Shown here one piece after another: positions 24,601-36,295 of a stretch of 64,000 nt of DNA; positions within the stretch are counted from its first letter, which is position 1, and the number at the start of each line of letters is the position of its first letter. The notes beneath the pieces are model-generated. The model did not search any database. It was not told the DNA's origin and saw only the letters and a list, made by a program, of their open reading frames with translations. The stretch spans positions 28,145,009 to 28,209,008 of the forward strand of contig CM025852.1 in NCBI GenBank assembly GCA_003952965.2, in the 5' to 3' direction. Both the position numbers and the translations under genes were made by a program. Origin of the DNA: Morella rubra. Taxonomy: Eukaryota > Streptophyta > Magnoliopsida > Fagales > Myricaceae.

Positions 24601-26022
24601 TACAATTACTTACAGAAGTATTCCCTTATTGATCCTGCGCCATGCATATTCTTCCCATCCATTTGGTAAAGCATCAATGAACTCCTTGGTGAGTATTGTG
24701 GTACTGTTGCGCACCTGAGCAATTAACTCACTGTGTGATAAATCAATTGTAGCGCATAAAGCAAATCCTAACCGAACAAATTAAATATAAAAAATCATCA
24801 CGAACTTGAGAATAGCTGAGGTGAAGAGATATTGGAACAATAACATCTTACATTATTCCACAAACATCATTTAACATGATAGAGCAATTGGGAAAACATT
24901 TTGCCAAGTCTATAGCAAGCATGTATTGTCTCGTTCAAAAATTGGTGCAAACAGTTGAACAGAAGTCAGTAGGATCACAAATTTAGGGAGGGAAAACAGC
25001 AAGCTCACCTGTTCCCATGTAGCCACAGCTTCACACAGATTAAAATCAAATGACAACCCCTCTAGTTCACCCGTTTTAGGATCTCTCTGTGTCCACACAA
25101 AATTTCCAAGGAACAAAGTTGGAGCAAAACAACACGCAGTAAATCAATGGGATAACTAAAAAACCAGATACCATGAAAGGCAACTAAAAAGAGAAAGAAG
25201 TTTGTAGGTATGACTCACATGTGCCTATAATTCCAGAATGTAAAGCACCAAATCTCATGAAAAATATAAGAGAAGAACCTACCCATTTGGGCACTGTGTC
25301 ACCAGGGAAGTTTATGGTGACTTGGCAATGATCTGTACCACTCACAGCTAGTAAACCTAAACCATTTCCACTCTGCACCAAAAATTCAAGATCAGCAACT
25401 ACACAAAATTCACACAAGACATAACATTCCCAGACCTAGAACATGTAGCTCATATCCACTAAACACAGGTCAATGAAGAGTACAGCCACCTAACTCGAAA
25501 TTCAAACAATATTTCGTTATTTGCTTCAAGCTGCCATAGATCCCGGCAAAATGTAACCCGTTTGCAAGTGAAGTGAAATGAAGAACTTCCATATCCAAAC
25601 AACGGAAAATCCAATCACAATTCTGACGAGAAGCTAACCCTACCAGTACAATCATCTTATTTCCAGGAACCATAATAACACAAGTTTGGACGAACTAATA
25701 GTTGAAAGCAATGGCATGGATCATCATAATTCATTAAAATGCGAAATATTCACAGAAAAAAAAATCTCACCACACACTTCTGGAAATCGCTCTGCAAAGA
25801 CTGCAGGGCTTCCAAATCTTCGTCCGTGGGACGATGGTTGCCGTCTGTAGATATCACATTCATAACATTAGCATGGAGAAAAGTTCGTATATAAGTACAA
25901 TAATACATAAAACTAGACCTAACACACTACGTACCGAGGTTAGAGACGCCGATGACGTAGATGAGGATCGCAGCTACACCAGAAGCTAAAGCTACTAACA
26001 AGCCCAACTGCAAAAGCCTCAT
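21673..26022 (-). CDS. SIA2: Sialyltransferase-like protein (GT29 family), SIA2-type
   Basis: Twelve exons join in phase: 25935-26022, 25771-25844, 25283-25372, 25009-25086, 24614-24714, 24041-24233, 23863-23953, 23719-23783, 23340-23494, 23161-23242, 22561-22670 and 21673-21859. They give 437 residues. Residues 1-28 form a type II signal anchor ([20 protein letters not shown]), as expected for a Golgi enzyme. The L-type sialyl motif is seen as [20 protein letters not shown], continuing to RENGAPIQ. The S-like motif contains [22 protein letters not shown]. Plants lack ordinary sialic acid, so the donor is uncertain; related plant proteins have been linked to pectin and pollen-tube function. 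The closest match I recall is Arabidopsis At3g48820 (SIA2), almost colinear throughout. All splice sites are canonical and nothing appears broken. Confidence 0.95.
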
Positions 26023-26494
26023 CTAATTGCTTATTTCAGTTGCTGGTTTCGACAAACTCGAAGCAAGTTATGAAGAAGTAAAAAGCTCTGCGTTCAATGG
26101 GAGCGGCTCCGCCCCCGTTTGCTCCAGTTCTTGTACAGATGCACGCCACGTCCTTTAATGGAGATCCAAGGGTAGAGTTAAAAGCATGCTTCAAAACCAT
26201 ATGATCACGTCCGCGTTCGCTCAGATAAAGTCTTTAAAATGTAACAAGAGCTGGAACGGAGACAGTCCCCGACTTGAATTTCCTGGATCGGAGCGGGAGG
26301 AGGACGGAGGGAGGAAGAAGGAATCAGGTGCTCAGCGGGCACAAAATAAGAGCTGGTTTACACAGTGAATTACTGAAGAAATCAGAAGGGCCATAGCCCA
26401 TGAAGCTAATTTTAACGTGGCCCAGAGCCATTAGCCATATTTGGCAAGACCAACAATTATGGGCCTGAAAACGAACGACTTATTACCTGCGTTT
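26023..26494. promoter_or_regulatory. Upstream region of the sialyltransferase-like gene
   Basis: This 470-bp stretch runs from the start codon to the flanking Mutator-like element and contains the likely promoter and leader. A purine-rich block (GGAGCGGGAGGAGGACGGAG) lies at about 26290-26310. I could not place a TATA box with confidence. The element's insertion at 26495 limits the undisturbed upstream DNA. Confidence 0.4.
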
Positions 26495-27249
26495 AGGGCC
26501 ATAAATGAATCGAGTTGTTCATGAACAACTCGAACTCAGCTTGTATAAACTCGACTCGAGTTCAGTTCGTTTAATAAACAAGTCAAGTTTGAACATTATT
26601 TCTAGCTCGAATATTAAATGAGCCAAACTTGGTTAAACTCGGTTCGGCTCGATTTAAGTTCGTGAATAAAACTCATATAAGCTCGACTCGGCTCATTTAA
26701 AAACTCAATACATTTGTATGTATTATAAGTCTCTTATTTATTTGTTAGTTTATATTTAATAGTCACATATTAGTAAAATATGCGTTTGATTATTTTTATA
26801 TATGAATGGATGAGTATTATCCATAAGGATTTGTTATGCCCTTTATATATTAAATATATGTTGTAGGTCATTTTTGCCGATTAACATAGGTTATATATAA
26901 ATCTAAATATTTTCTAAAATAAAGTTCGCACAAATGTCAAGTATTTATGATATGTCGTGTATAATGTATTATGACACCATATGTTGAGGCTTGATTTGAG
27001 TTTTGTTTGTGGTATTTGTGTTTCCTATGCTTATATTTTCTTGGTTGGGTCGAGTTTGAGCTCAGCTCGAACTCGAATTATGTATATATTTTTAATCAAG
27101 CTCTAGCTCGTTCGAACATGAAAAATTTTAAACGAACCAAGTTCAAACACCCCTGCAGAAGCTCAATTTGAGCTCGGCTCGAGCTCGAACTCGCATATAT
27201 GTCTAACGAACTGAGTTTGAACAACCAATACTCGGCTCGAATACAACCC
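26495..27249. mobile_element. Mutator-like non-autonomous element with 10-11-bp target duplication
   Basis: The 755-bp element is flanked by a perfect direct repeat, TACCTGCGTTT, at 26484-26494 and 27250-27260. The length of 9 to 11 bp fits Mutator-like transposition. The ends are AGGGCCATAAATGAATCGAG and, read from the right, AGGGTTGTATTCGAGCCGAG, which share AGGG and TCGAG-type blocks. Many GCTCGA / TCGAGC palindromic blocks fill both halves and could fold back. It has no coding capacity. The perfect target duplication argues for a fairly recent insertion. Confidence 0.75.
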
Positions 27250-27650
27250 TACCTGCGTTTGTTTTGGCGTAAAATAGAAAAATATTTGCAATTATAAATA
27301 TTTTCTGCTAATTTTCCAATGTTTGGCTGGTTCTATTAGCATGAGTCGTGGAAATGAATTTTTTTTCTGTTTGCCTGATATACTGAAAATAAGTCTGACT
27401 TAAGACCATGAATATATCTTCTACTTTTGTCGCCATTTACAATCAGGGAAAATAAAGAACTTTGGGAGCGAGCAATATTGTTCTCGATTTCTCGGAGGAG
27501 GACGTTGAGAAGGGATCGCAAAAATAAACTTGATACAGGTTTGCTGGGAGTCCCAACCGCATAGATTGTCTACGACATAAATACTTCTCTTTCACATCAA
27601 AGATTGTTGTTTGCTGTTCCACTTTTCTTGTGCTCTGGCAGTAAATCAAC

Positions 27651-30102
27651 GGCTTGTTTGGAAGGGGGTTTAAGTTTTAGTTTTGGTTTTAAATTTTAAA
27701 TTTCAAATTTCAAATTTTAAGATTAAAATATTATTTTGTTGTAAGGGTTTGTTTGGTTGATTAAGATTTGGAATGATTTATATTTTATTAAATTAAATAA
27801 TATTATTTTATAGTTATTATTCTGATATTAAAAAAATAAAAATAAAAAATCAGAAAAAAATATATAATTCAAAAAATAAGTAGAAAATGGTTTCATAAAT
27901 ATAAAAATAGATAAAATATCAAACTAATAAAAAATATTCTTACAAATAGAAAGACAAGATAAAAATTGTGCAAAATTTTATAAAACAAAAAAAATTTTAC
28001 AAAACAAATAAAATTTTACAAAACAAATAAAATTTGCCACTCTCTGCTTTAACACAACTCCTTATTCGTAAGGCTGGGCAAACTAGGTTCAGGGCCGGGT
28101 TTGCCAATGCCCGACGGGTTCAGGGTCGATTTTTTTGACTCGAACTTGAGCCGAAAGTGGTGGAATCTCGACCGGACTCGTAGCTCGAGTTCGAGTTCGG
28201 GTTCGGCTTAAAAGGCCTAAAAGATGTGACCCAAAATCGTTTGGGCTTTCAGCCCCAAAATCATGGTACCACATGTACACGATCCTCGCCAGCCTTCCCG
28301 AGAGCCCACTGCACCTGCTCAGTCTCATTCTTGACCTCCAATGAATTATCCTCATTCGTTAAACCTTCCCTGCGCCCCACGATATTGAGCACCGGGACTA
28401 CCCAGGGCCTCTTCTTCTTTGACAAGTTCCGGTAGAACTCCTTGCGAATCCCCAAAATGCCTTTTTCTTCCTCTTTTTTACGTATGTACCACCGAGCGGA
28501 GCTGAGAAGGGGACAGAGTCGCCAGTTTCCGAGCTCCCTGTGACCATGGCGTGAGGAGAGCTAGGGCAGCAGAGAGATGGAGAAAGAGGAGAGCTAGGGT
28601 AGCGCCGCAGCAGAGAAATGGAGAGAGAGTGAGGCGTGACCTAAGGCAGAGCAGAGAGATGGAGAGAGAGGAGAGTTAGGGCAGCAAAAAGACATTGAGA
28701 GTGGGAAAGACTGAGATATGGCTGCTAGAGAGGAGTGGCCGAGTGGGGCGTGAAGTGAGAGGCCAGAGAGAGAGAGAGGGGGGAACGCGACTGCTGCTAA
28801 GGGAGGGAGAGGGGAGACTCGACGCGCTGGGGGGGGGAAAGGGGGGATTGCAAGGGTTAGGACTTAGGTTATTTACCCTTAGCGAAACAGTGCGTTTCCT
28901 AAAGGCAGAAATGAAAAACCTTTTTTTATATTTATTCGGGTCAGGTTCGGGTTGCATATCAAGTATGCTACAAACCCCGAATCCGGACCCAAAAACTGAT
29001 TTTTTATCCTTGTAAAACCCAAACCCAACCCTGAACCTGTATAAACCCACCCCGATCGGGCCGAAAACGGGTCGGGTCACAGGTTTTTTGCCCAGCCCTA
29101 TTTATTCGTAGTTCAACTTCTGCGTCCTGCTAAAAGAGTGATTTAATGTGAAGCATAGTATTAAATTACTACCGCAAAGATTGAAATATGCAAGACGCAT
29201 GATAAGAACAAACAATTGGGTTTTCCTTCAACGCAAGTTGAACGTGGTAAACTATAAACTACGAAAAGTTGCTTATATTTATTAAGCTTCAAAAGGAAGA
29301 TAACCAGAGCCAACAAGTTCTTAACTCCCTGAAAAATGAAGTGAGGTAGCAGCAAATCAAAAGACAAAACCTGCAATTGACGCATCCATGAAGACAAACT
29401 TCACAAGCCCATGATACATCACTTCTTTGACCTTCGCCTGCATGCAGCAATTTAACTATATAAGAAACAGGATTTGAACGAAAAACAAACAGAATAAACA
29501 ACTAATTGAGAACGGAAACACACACATATATATATAACTACAACATCTTGATTTATTCAGAAAATACAAATAATTAAAACATATTAATTATTTGTGCTGT
29601 TTTATAATAAATTAAAACCTTAATTGTACAGCTATTTGTTGCTTTTAAGTTAGTTCATTGGATGCTTTAAATGATTGAAATAATTTTGATAATAATTATA
29701 TTTGGTTTGTTAAGTTTTTATTTTTGAAAATTTTAATCAATTTTTTTGAATTTATAGCTTTTTATTATTTTTGTAAAATTTTATTTGTTTTATAAAATTT
29801 TGCACGATTTTATCTTGTCTTTTTATTTGTAAGAACATTTTTTATTAGTTTGATATTTTATCTATTTTTATACTTTTTATATTTATAAAACCATTTTTTA
29901 CTTATTTTTGAATTATATATTTTTTCTATTTTTATTTTTGATTATCATAATAATATTATTATTTAATCTAATAAAGCATAAATTATTCAAAATCTTAATC
30001 AACCAAACAAACCCTTACAACAAAAATAATATTTTAATCTTAAAATTTGAAATTTAAAATTTAAAACTAAAACCAAAACTTAAAATCTTTTCGAAACAAG
30101 CC
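27651..30102. mobile_element. Long-terminal-inverted-repeat (foldback/MULE-like) DNA element, interrupted
   Basis: Two AT-rich arms of roughly 370-400 bp, about 27651-28055 and 29700-30102, are inverted copies of each other at roughly 85-90 percent by eye. The tips are GGCTTGTTTGGAAGGGGGTT and, read from the right, GGCTTGTTTCGAAAAGATTT. Both arms contain TAAGGGTTTGTTTGGTTGAT. Such long arms are typical of foldback or TIR-type Mutator-like elements. I found no clean target duplication. Another element (28071-29101) sits inside, so the outer element had about 1.4 kb before that event. No transposase is present. Confidence 0.75.
28071..29101. mobile_element. Nested Mutator-like element with 9-bp target duplication
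   Basis: The 1031-bp element is flanked by the perfect 9-bp repeat TTATTCGTA (28062-28070 and 29102-29110). Its tips are AGGCTGGGCAAACTAGGTTC and, read from the right, ATAGGGCTGGGCAAAAAACC, sharing GGCTGGGCAAA. Subterminal regions carry CGGGTTCGGGT-type blocks on both sides in inverted orientation, and the middle is GAGAGAGG-rich. Frames across it translate into simple-sequence protein and are not genes. It lies inside the larger element and so must be younger than it. Confidence 0.8.
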
Positions 30103-30867
30103 CTATTCAAAGGCCTGTAGTCAAGTCCAGTTTTGCCTTTGGAACAGCCCATGCTTTAGGTACAAAGAGATATGGAGACCGAAACATTAATTAGTCAGTG
30201 TCACATTCTAGCTATCATCTTGTTCCTCTCTCTCTCTCTCTCTCTCTCTGTGACCCCCACGAGACAAAAGGGACAAATGTAATTCATTTTGACGTGCCTT
30301 GCGGTCTTGCACCTACGTACGACACCCCATGGTGGACCCCGGTCCCTTTGGCAGCTTCAACCGTGGCCTGCACCGTCCCATCCATCGCGCCCGGCTTGGT
30401 CCCCTCCCAAAGCGTCTCTGCCTGGGACGCCGATGGATATGTATGATATATAATCCTTATACGTCCTCATCTTTCAGCTGAAAGACTATAGATAGCAAAC
30501 GCAAGTAGAGAAAGAGAAGATTTTGGGTAAATGCCCTCGATCGGTGTCAACTTTGCTCTTTATTGTCAGTTAGTTTAAGAGTCGAGTTCAATAGCGGCCA
30601 GACAACATGACCTTCAAGTAGGGTTTCCTGTCGTCTCTGTGATGTTTCCGGGAAGGAGTACTAGCTAATCCTACCGGTTGATCAATATAGATATGGCTGA
30701 TCACGTATTTGCTCATTTTTATATGTACGTACGTATGTCTCTCGCTCCCATAGGGAAATTCTTCAAATATTTCTTCTTCGAAGAAAACAAAAACAGTTAG
30801 CCAGAACAACTAGTGGTGAAAGAGAAACCTGTGAGATTCTGTCGATCGCCTAAAAGCCAAAATATTA
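30103..30867. other. Intergenic stretch with CT microsatellite
   Basis: A CT run lies at about 30227-30250, followed by a GC-richer segment (30290-30440). That segment has open frames but no recognisable protein. No gene is supported. Confidence 0.35.
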
Positions 30868-31159
30868 AGAGCTTGTTCGGTTAATAAAAATTCTCAGGAT
30901 TTTTTTGAATTCTCATAATACAAAAAATTCTACAACCAAACATCATTTTTAACACTACATAAAAATAACTAAAACACGCATACCAATAAAAATTCTCAGG
31001 ATTTTTTTGAATTCTCATAATACAAAAAATTCTACAACCAAACATCATTTTTAACACTACATAAAAATAACTAAAACACGCATACCAATAAAGTTAACAT
31101 CACCTAAAAATTCTCAAAACACAAAAAATTCTCAAAAAATTTTCTAACCGAACAACCCA
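30868..31159. mobile_element. Tourist-like MITE with perfect internal 102-bp duplication
   Basis: The 292-bp element has TTA on both sides (30865-30867 and 31160-31162). The tips share TTGTTCGGTTA in inverted orientation. Two exactly identical 102-bp units, 30883-30984 and 30985-31086, stand head to tail inside. The right subterminal part, on the minus strand, contains GAGAATTTTTAGGTGATGTT, which also lies just inside the left end of the Harbinger element near 2410-2430. The element is therefore probably a deletion derivative of a related Harbinger. It has no coding capacity. Confidence 0.8.
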
Positions 31160-32750
31160 TTAGTTTCTTTTAGATACCGCGTTTTACAGAATTCTCTAAA
31201 GTTAGAACTTAGAAGTTCTTCTCGTCCTCGCTTCCTCTTTCTTGTTCTCCTTTCTGATGGCACTTGTCAAGATATCCGTCAGCCAGCTTGTACATGCAGT
31301 TTTACTTCATTTGCATGCGCGTACTGTACAAAAAGAAGCTGTTTCATATATTGAAAGAGACACTACGGAAGGAAATGACAAAGTAGAAAGAGCTCGAAGG
31401 GAAAGGGAGATACCACATATATATAAGACTCGATCATCAATCAATTACGAAATAACACTAACCAAAGGGATTAATAAGATAAAGTATCAGGATGTAAATT
31501 GTGTTGTCCCGTGCACATTGTTTAAGAATGTAGGTTCTTTGTAAAGTCATTTTCCTTGCATATGGCTTCAAGAGGGGACTTATGCTAAATGGAGACACAG
31601 ACACCTTTGATTATGGATAAGTGATAATGAAAGACTACTAAAAACTAATTCATGGACCACATTGTGTCTATCTCTGGCCAGCTGCAAACAACAAATTAAT
31701 CACAATCTCGCCAACTAATGTTACAAAGAGAATTACAACTTGACTACAAACTGGTTACTTTATGTAATTATTTGCTAATCAAATGGCCCAACATATAATA
31801 TATATATATAGATGTTTCGCCAATGCATTCTTGTTAAATAAATAGATATAAGTAATTATCTAGACTTTACCAATTCATGCAAATAGTTAACAAGATTTCT
31901 ACAAAATAATAATAATAATAGTTTGTGTGGCCACATTTTGTAATTGGACGTCATGTCTGCCATGAAAATCTAACTAGGAAAAAAATTCAAAGATTTTTCC
32001 TTTATTAATTCTCTGCACGAAGACTCCAGACCAATATTCATGCACTTTGCAGCAACATGCCCCTATCTACGAGAACCGGACAGGGCAACGGAGAAAGCTG
32101 ACACATGGATGTAGGGAAGCCAACATACCCACGCAAGCTAAAATAAGTCTCACATCATGTATGCATGGATGTATGTCCCCATGACATGTAGGTTTTCACA
32201 CCTTTGGTCTATCGTCCAAAACGCATTGACATGGGACCGGACGGCCGGTGACAACACCATACATACTACATAGATAGTTGTATCATGTATGCTGATCTCC
32301 AGAGTAATTAATGCTAGCTACAGGAATTGACACGGCCATGAGCATGATCAGGCCCTCCGAATTGACAAATAAAATAAAGACGACTGGTCATGACAGATCA
32401 AGATATTGATGTATCATCCATGTTTGTCATGATAAAAGTCGAGTGAACCCTACATGAAGTATATATGCTTGCGTGGCAAACCGCAGATTTAGAGAGAGAT
32501 CTGACATATATGCTTGTAGGGTTTACTTTCTCTTTCTCCACCCCACCTTGACACGTTGCCCTTTTGCTTGATATTTAGACAGGCGTCCATCTCTTAATTA
32601 ACAGATGTTGCTCGATCAAGCAAAATTGCATGGAAGAATCAACAGATCGCGAGGCAGCTTGCTTTTAAGTTTGCGCGACACAGACACCTATATCTGATCT
32701 TCATATGTATATATTCCTGATAAAATTATGCAGACGTACAGCTCGATGAG
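31160..32750. other. Intergenic stretch, no gene seen
   Basis: No protein similarity was recognised. The open frame at 31242-31544 resembles nothing known. Short TA runs occur near 31795-31810 and an AAT run near 31905-31920. The stretch ends at the target duplication of the hAT element. Confidence 0.35.
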
Positions 32751-33966
32751 TAGTGGTGTATTTAGGATATAAAATGAGTGGGGTCGAATTTCTAAGGCAA
32801 AATTACTAAAAAAAAATTTTTTTACATAATGTAAAAAGTGTTAGGAGTAGTTTTAATGAATTGGGTTTAATAGATTAGAAGCAAAGACACTCTTTTTTTG
32901 CTCCTCTAGAAGCAAATCCTCTCACGTCTAAAATTCTTTCATATAAAGACAGTATAGACACAAAAGGTAATAAAATATAACATACTAAATAGTCCAATAT
33001 TGAAACAGCCATAAGCAATTAAGCATCAAGTCAGAAGTATTAACATTGAATGATTGAAACAGCCATTCAGCCAAGAAAAACCTTAAAAACAAAAAAAATC
33101 AACACTACAGCACCATGGTCCATAACTATAAGCACATAATCTGATAATCATAAATGATAAATCATGAGAAATTCCGACAAAATTAAACTAAATCATGAGA
33201 AATTAATTATGCAGTTGTAGAAAAAATAAAATAAAAGTAAACAACTAATCATGAGAAATAAGAAATTATTCATGAAATGATTAAAATTTGAAACCTAAAT
33301 GGCTAAATTGAAAAATTAAATTAAACTAAATAGTCTAAATTGCACATACCTGGAGTGGAGAGGTAGTCAGGCAGTCGACAGAGAGTTTCAGTGGCTGGTG
33401 GACCGATGGTGCTGGGTGGTGGGCGGCACGGCGGCACCTGAGAGTAGAGGCGAGATGTTAGATTATTAGGAACAAAAAAGAAAAAAAAAAAAGAAACAAG
33501 AGAATGAGAGAGATGGTGGGCAGTTGGGCCGTGGGCTTACCTGGGTTGGGCAGGCATCTACGGTCTGTCAGGGATGGCGGGCGGGCACCGGGCAGGGCAA
33601 TGGCAGCGGCAACAGTGAGCAGTGAGTGAGAGAAAGAGGCGTGAGGGCTGCTGGGCTAAGGGAGAGCCGGAGAGAGTGAGAGAGAGGTGTGTGAATTTTT
33701 TTTTTTTTAAATTAGAGGGTGAAACGGCACCATTTCACCCTCTTATTTAAAAAAAAATATAAAAATTAAGGAAGCAGGACACACGGGACTGGGCCAGTGG
33801 GTGCGCCCCCGCTGGTTCCGTCCTGCCCCTACTAGCCCTGGAAGCAGGTTTGGGCCAGTATAGGCAAGCCTGCTTCTTAATAACCAAAATAAAAAAATTT
33901 ACAAAAGATTTTTGGAGCCGGTGGGGGCAGTCACCCCCACCCGCAACCCCCCTGGCTCCGCCTCTG
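32751..33966 (-). mobile_element. hAT-type non-autonomous DNA transposon
   Basis: The 1216-bp element is flanked by 8-bp direct repeats that agree at 7 of 8 bases: TCGATGAG at 32743-32750 and TCGACGAG at 33967-33974. This is the target length of hAT elements. The tips are TAGTGGTGTATTTAGG and, read from the right, CAGAGGCGGAGCCAGG, both resembling the CAGTGGCGGAGCCAGG-type ends common in plant hAT families. The interior has GC-rich blocks and purine runs (about 33480-33700) but no transposase frame. The single mismatch between flanks suggests some age. Confidence 0.75.
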
Positions 33967-34277
33967 TCGACGAGGGCATTGCATGTAAGTAAGTAGTAAT
34001 GTTTGATGCACCAAGCACGCAGCCCTGTCGTTGGAGCAGAAGCTGACATTCTGATCTAATAGTACTCCTGGGGCAATCTCAATTGATCATCGCGGACAGC
34101 CAATTAAAAATTGTATGCAGCGTGGAAGAGAAAAACAGGGTGGAGCCAGCCTAAGCACAAATTGGGGAGTTGGTAAGCGACAAGAATGGTTAAGCATTTA
34201 AGACTTGAATTGGTTGTTATATAAGAATAATATTAATTACATGTCTCCTTCGCGGCTCCTGCATGCAGTACTACTTA

Positions 34278-34475
34278 GAGTGTGTTTGATATCCATAATT
34301 TTACCCATCCTAAAATTTTAACACAATAAAAAATTACCCATATAATTTCTCTCTTCCATCAATCATTAATTTTCACTACAAAAAATATAAAAAATTATAT
34401 TTCTCTTTACTTTTTCACTAAACTCAATACCTTAAAATTTTAACATTCTCAAAATTTTAACACTCAAACACACCC
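34278..34475. mobile_element. Tourist-like MITE (~198-bp family), copy 2
   Basis: The 198-bp element has TTA flanks (34275-34277 and 34476-34478) and inverted tips GAGTGTGTTTGATA and GGGTGTGTTTGAGTG. The interior carries AAAATTTTAACACAATAAAA. The copy at 35187 is the same length and orientation and clearly similar throughout. It is non-coding. Confidence 0.8.
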
Positions 34476-35186
34476 TTAATCATTAATTCTGAAACTGAAT
34501 ATCGATAAATATCATTTTCTTAATTGAATGTATTAATATCTTACATTCCATTTTTCAGTCAAGTGGCAAATAAGAAATCCTTCAGATAGATATGTAATTT
34601 AACTAGTTTAGAGGGCCACCTCTGTCACAGATTAGAGAGAGAGAGAGAGAAATTAAGAAGAGAAATAACACTACTGGAGTCGTTGGATGTGGAAGATATT
34701 AAGTTGGCAGCCATTACTTAAAGCTCTTGGAAGACAAAAATGGGAAGAAAGATTAATTAAGATGAAGTAGGTTGCTGTTTCTAGAGATGAGAATGATCTG
34801 TTCAACATCAACCTGTGCGCGCAAGAGATGGGACTGGACAAGAAAAGATTGAATTTTCTTACAGGGGCACACATGCATAACAGAAATTAATTAGGAAGAT
34901 AGAACGTAGCACAGATAATTAAATGAGTCCAGGGGAAGGGCACATGCAAATTGATGGTGCAGTTGCTTGGTCAGCACATTGCAACCTGTGGGTCAAACAC
35001 CGAAATCACATGGATTGTCATTATCTGTCTGGCCACCTTCAATCAAATATATATTGATTGCACTTTTTTTTTTTTTTTTCCTACCAGTGATTTCTGTTTT
35101 TTTTGGAGGGTTCTGTAGGTGCCGGTCTGTGTGTATGTGTACGTGTGCATGCCCTTTCGTGTAATACTTCATTTACTATTTAACAT

Positions 35187-35384
35187 GGGCGTGTTTGAAG
35201 TGTAAAATTTTACACTTCTTAAAATTTTAACACAATAAAAAATTACAATATAATCTCTCTCTCCCATCACATCATTACTTTTCACTATAATAAATATTAA
35301 AAATCATCTTTCTTTTCACTTTTTCACTAAATCCAATACTCTAAAACTTTAACTTTTCTAAAATTTTAATAATCAAACACACCC
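35187..35384. mobile_element. Tourist-like MITE (~198-bp family), copy 3
   Basis: The 198-bp element has tips GGGCGTGTTTGAAGTG and, read from the right, GGGTGTGTTTGATT. It shares AAAATTTTAACACAATAAAA and a CACTTTTTCACTAAA-type block with the copy at 34278. The target triplet is not clear here (CAT on the left, ATA on the right). Confidence 0.75.
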
Positions 35385-36295
35385 ATATACGTCTCATTTT
35401 ATACCTTAATTTTGAAAGAAATAGTTAAAGTTACTTTTGAAATTCATGAGAATCAATAAGATGTAAATTTAAATTAATAAGATTTCAATTCAAAATTTGG
35501 CTCTATAGAATTTACTCCTCGTTTCTTTTAATGTGGTACACCATTTGAGATTCGAGCTATCACTATCAAGCAGCTGTACAACTTGCAAGAGAAAAACCAA
35601 ACGAGTGGCCACATATGATCCAGTTCGTGGAGGAAAACGATCAAAGTATTTAATAGATACTACTGTATCCACAGCCGTAACAGAGATATGGGTAGGCGGA
35701 ATTCACCTCAGAAAGCTCAGATCATAATACTGCCAAAACGAGAAGATGCCAAAAATACATAGGGCCCACTAAAGCAACAAATGAAATGCCTGCCCAGTCA
35801 TGTCGACAACGGCGGCAACGGCAGCGAGTTCTTTGCAAAAATAACTGTAATAACAGAATAACTGTAACTAAAAGAACCACTTCAGCGACGGTAAATATTC
35901 TACGTGGCATAGTTCGCCGAAGTCTCTAGCTTGACCCCCACAAGCTCTTGGAATTTGTGCTTGACTTGGGAAGAAAAAGCAGACAGGAACAAGCTAGGGA
36001 TCTATTTGTGGGGCTATATCTGTCCTCCATGTTCGTCTTCACCCCTTGATTTTGCTACCCTTTATTCATGTCCATCACCCATAGCTTTAACTTATTGGAC
36101 AGACCCAGAACTTTCAGGTGAAGAAGCTAGCTAGCCCCTCCACAGGGACTGACTCTGAAATGGTTAATCCACAAAAAGAGCAAAAGTCAGAATCTAGTAA
36201 GCACAGAATAATATTGCATTGTATATAAGTTTTGTTACGAGAGACAGGATTTGAGGGCTGACCGATATTTGTAGGGCAAGTACTCTTATGTTAAA
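35385..36295. other. Intergenic stretch downstream of the bHLH gene
   Basis: No gene was recognised. The part nearest 36295 is probably the 3' untranslated region of the bHLH gene on the minus strand. Confidence 0.35.

Noticed and set aside
28676-29080. 134-residue minus-strand frame rich in Pro/Ser and Gly-Phe
   Set aside because: It lies wholly inside the nested Mutator-like element and translates its simple CGGGTTCGGG-type and GAGAGA repeats.
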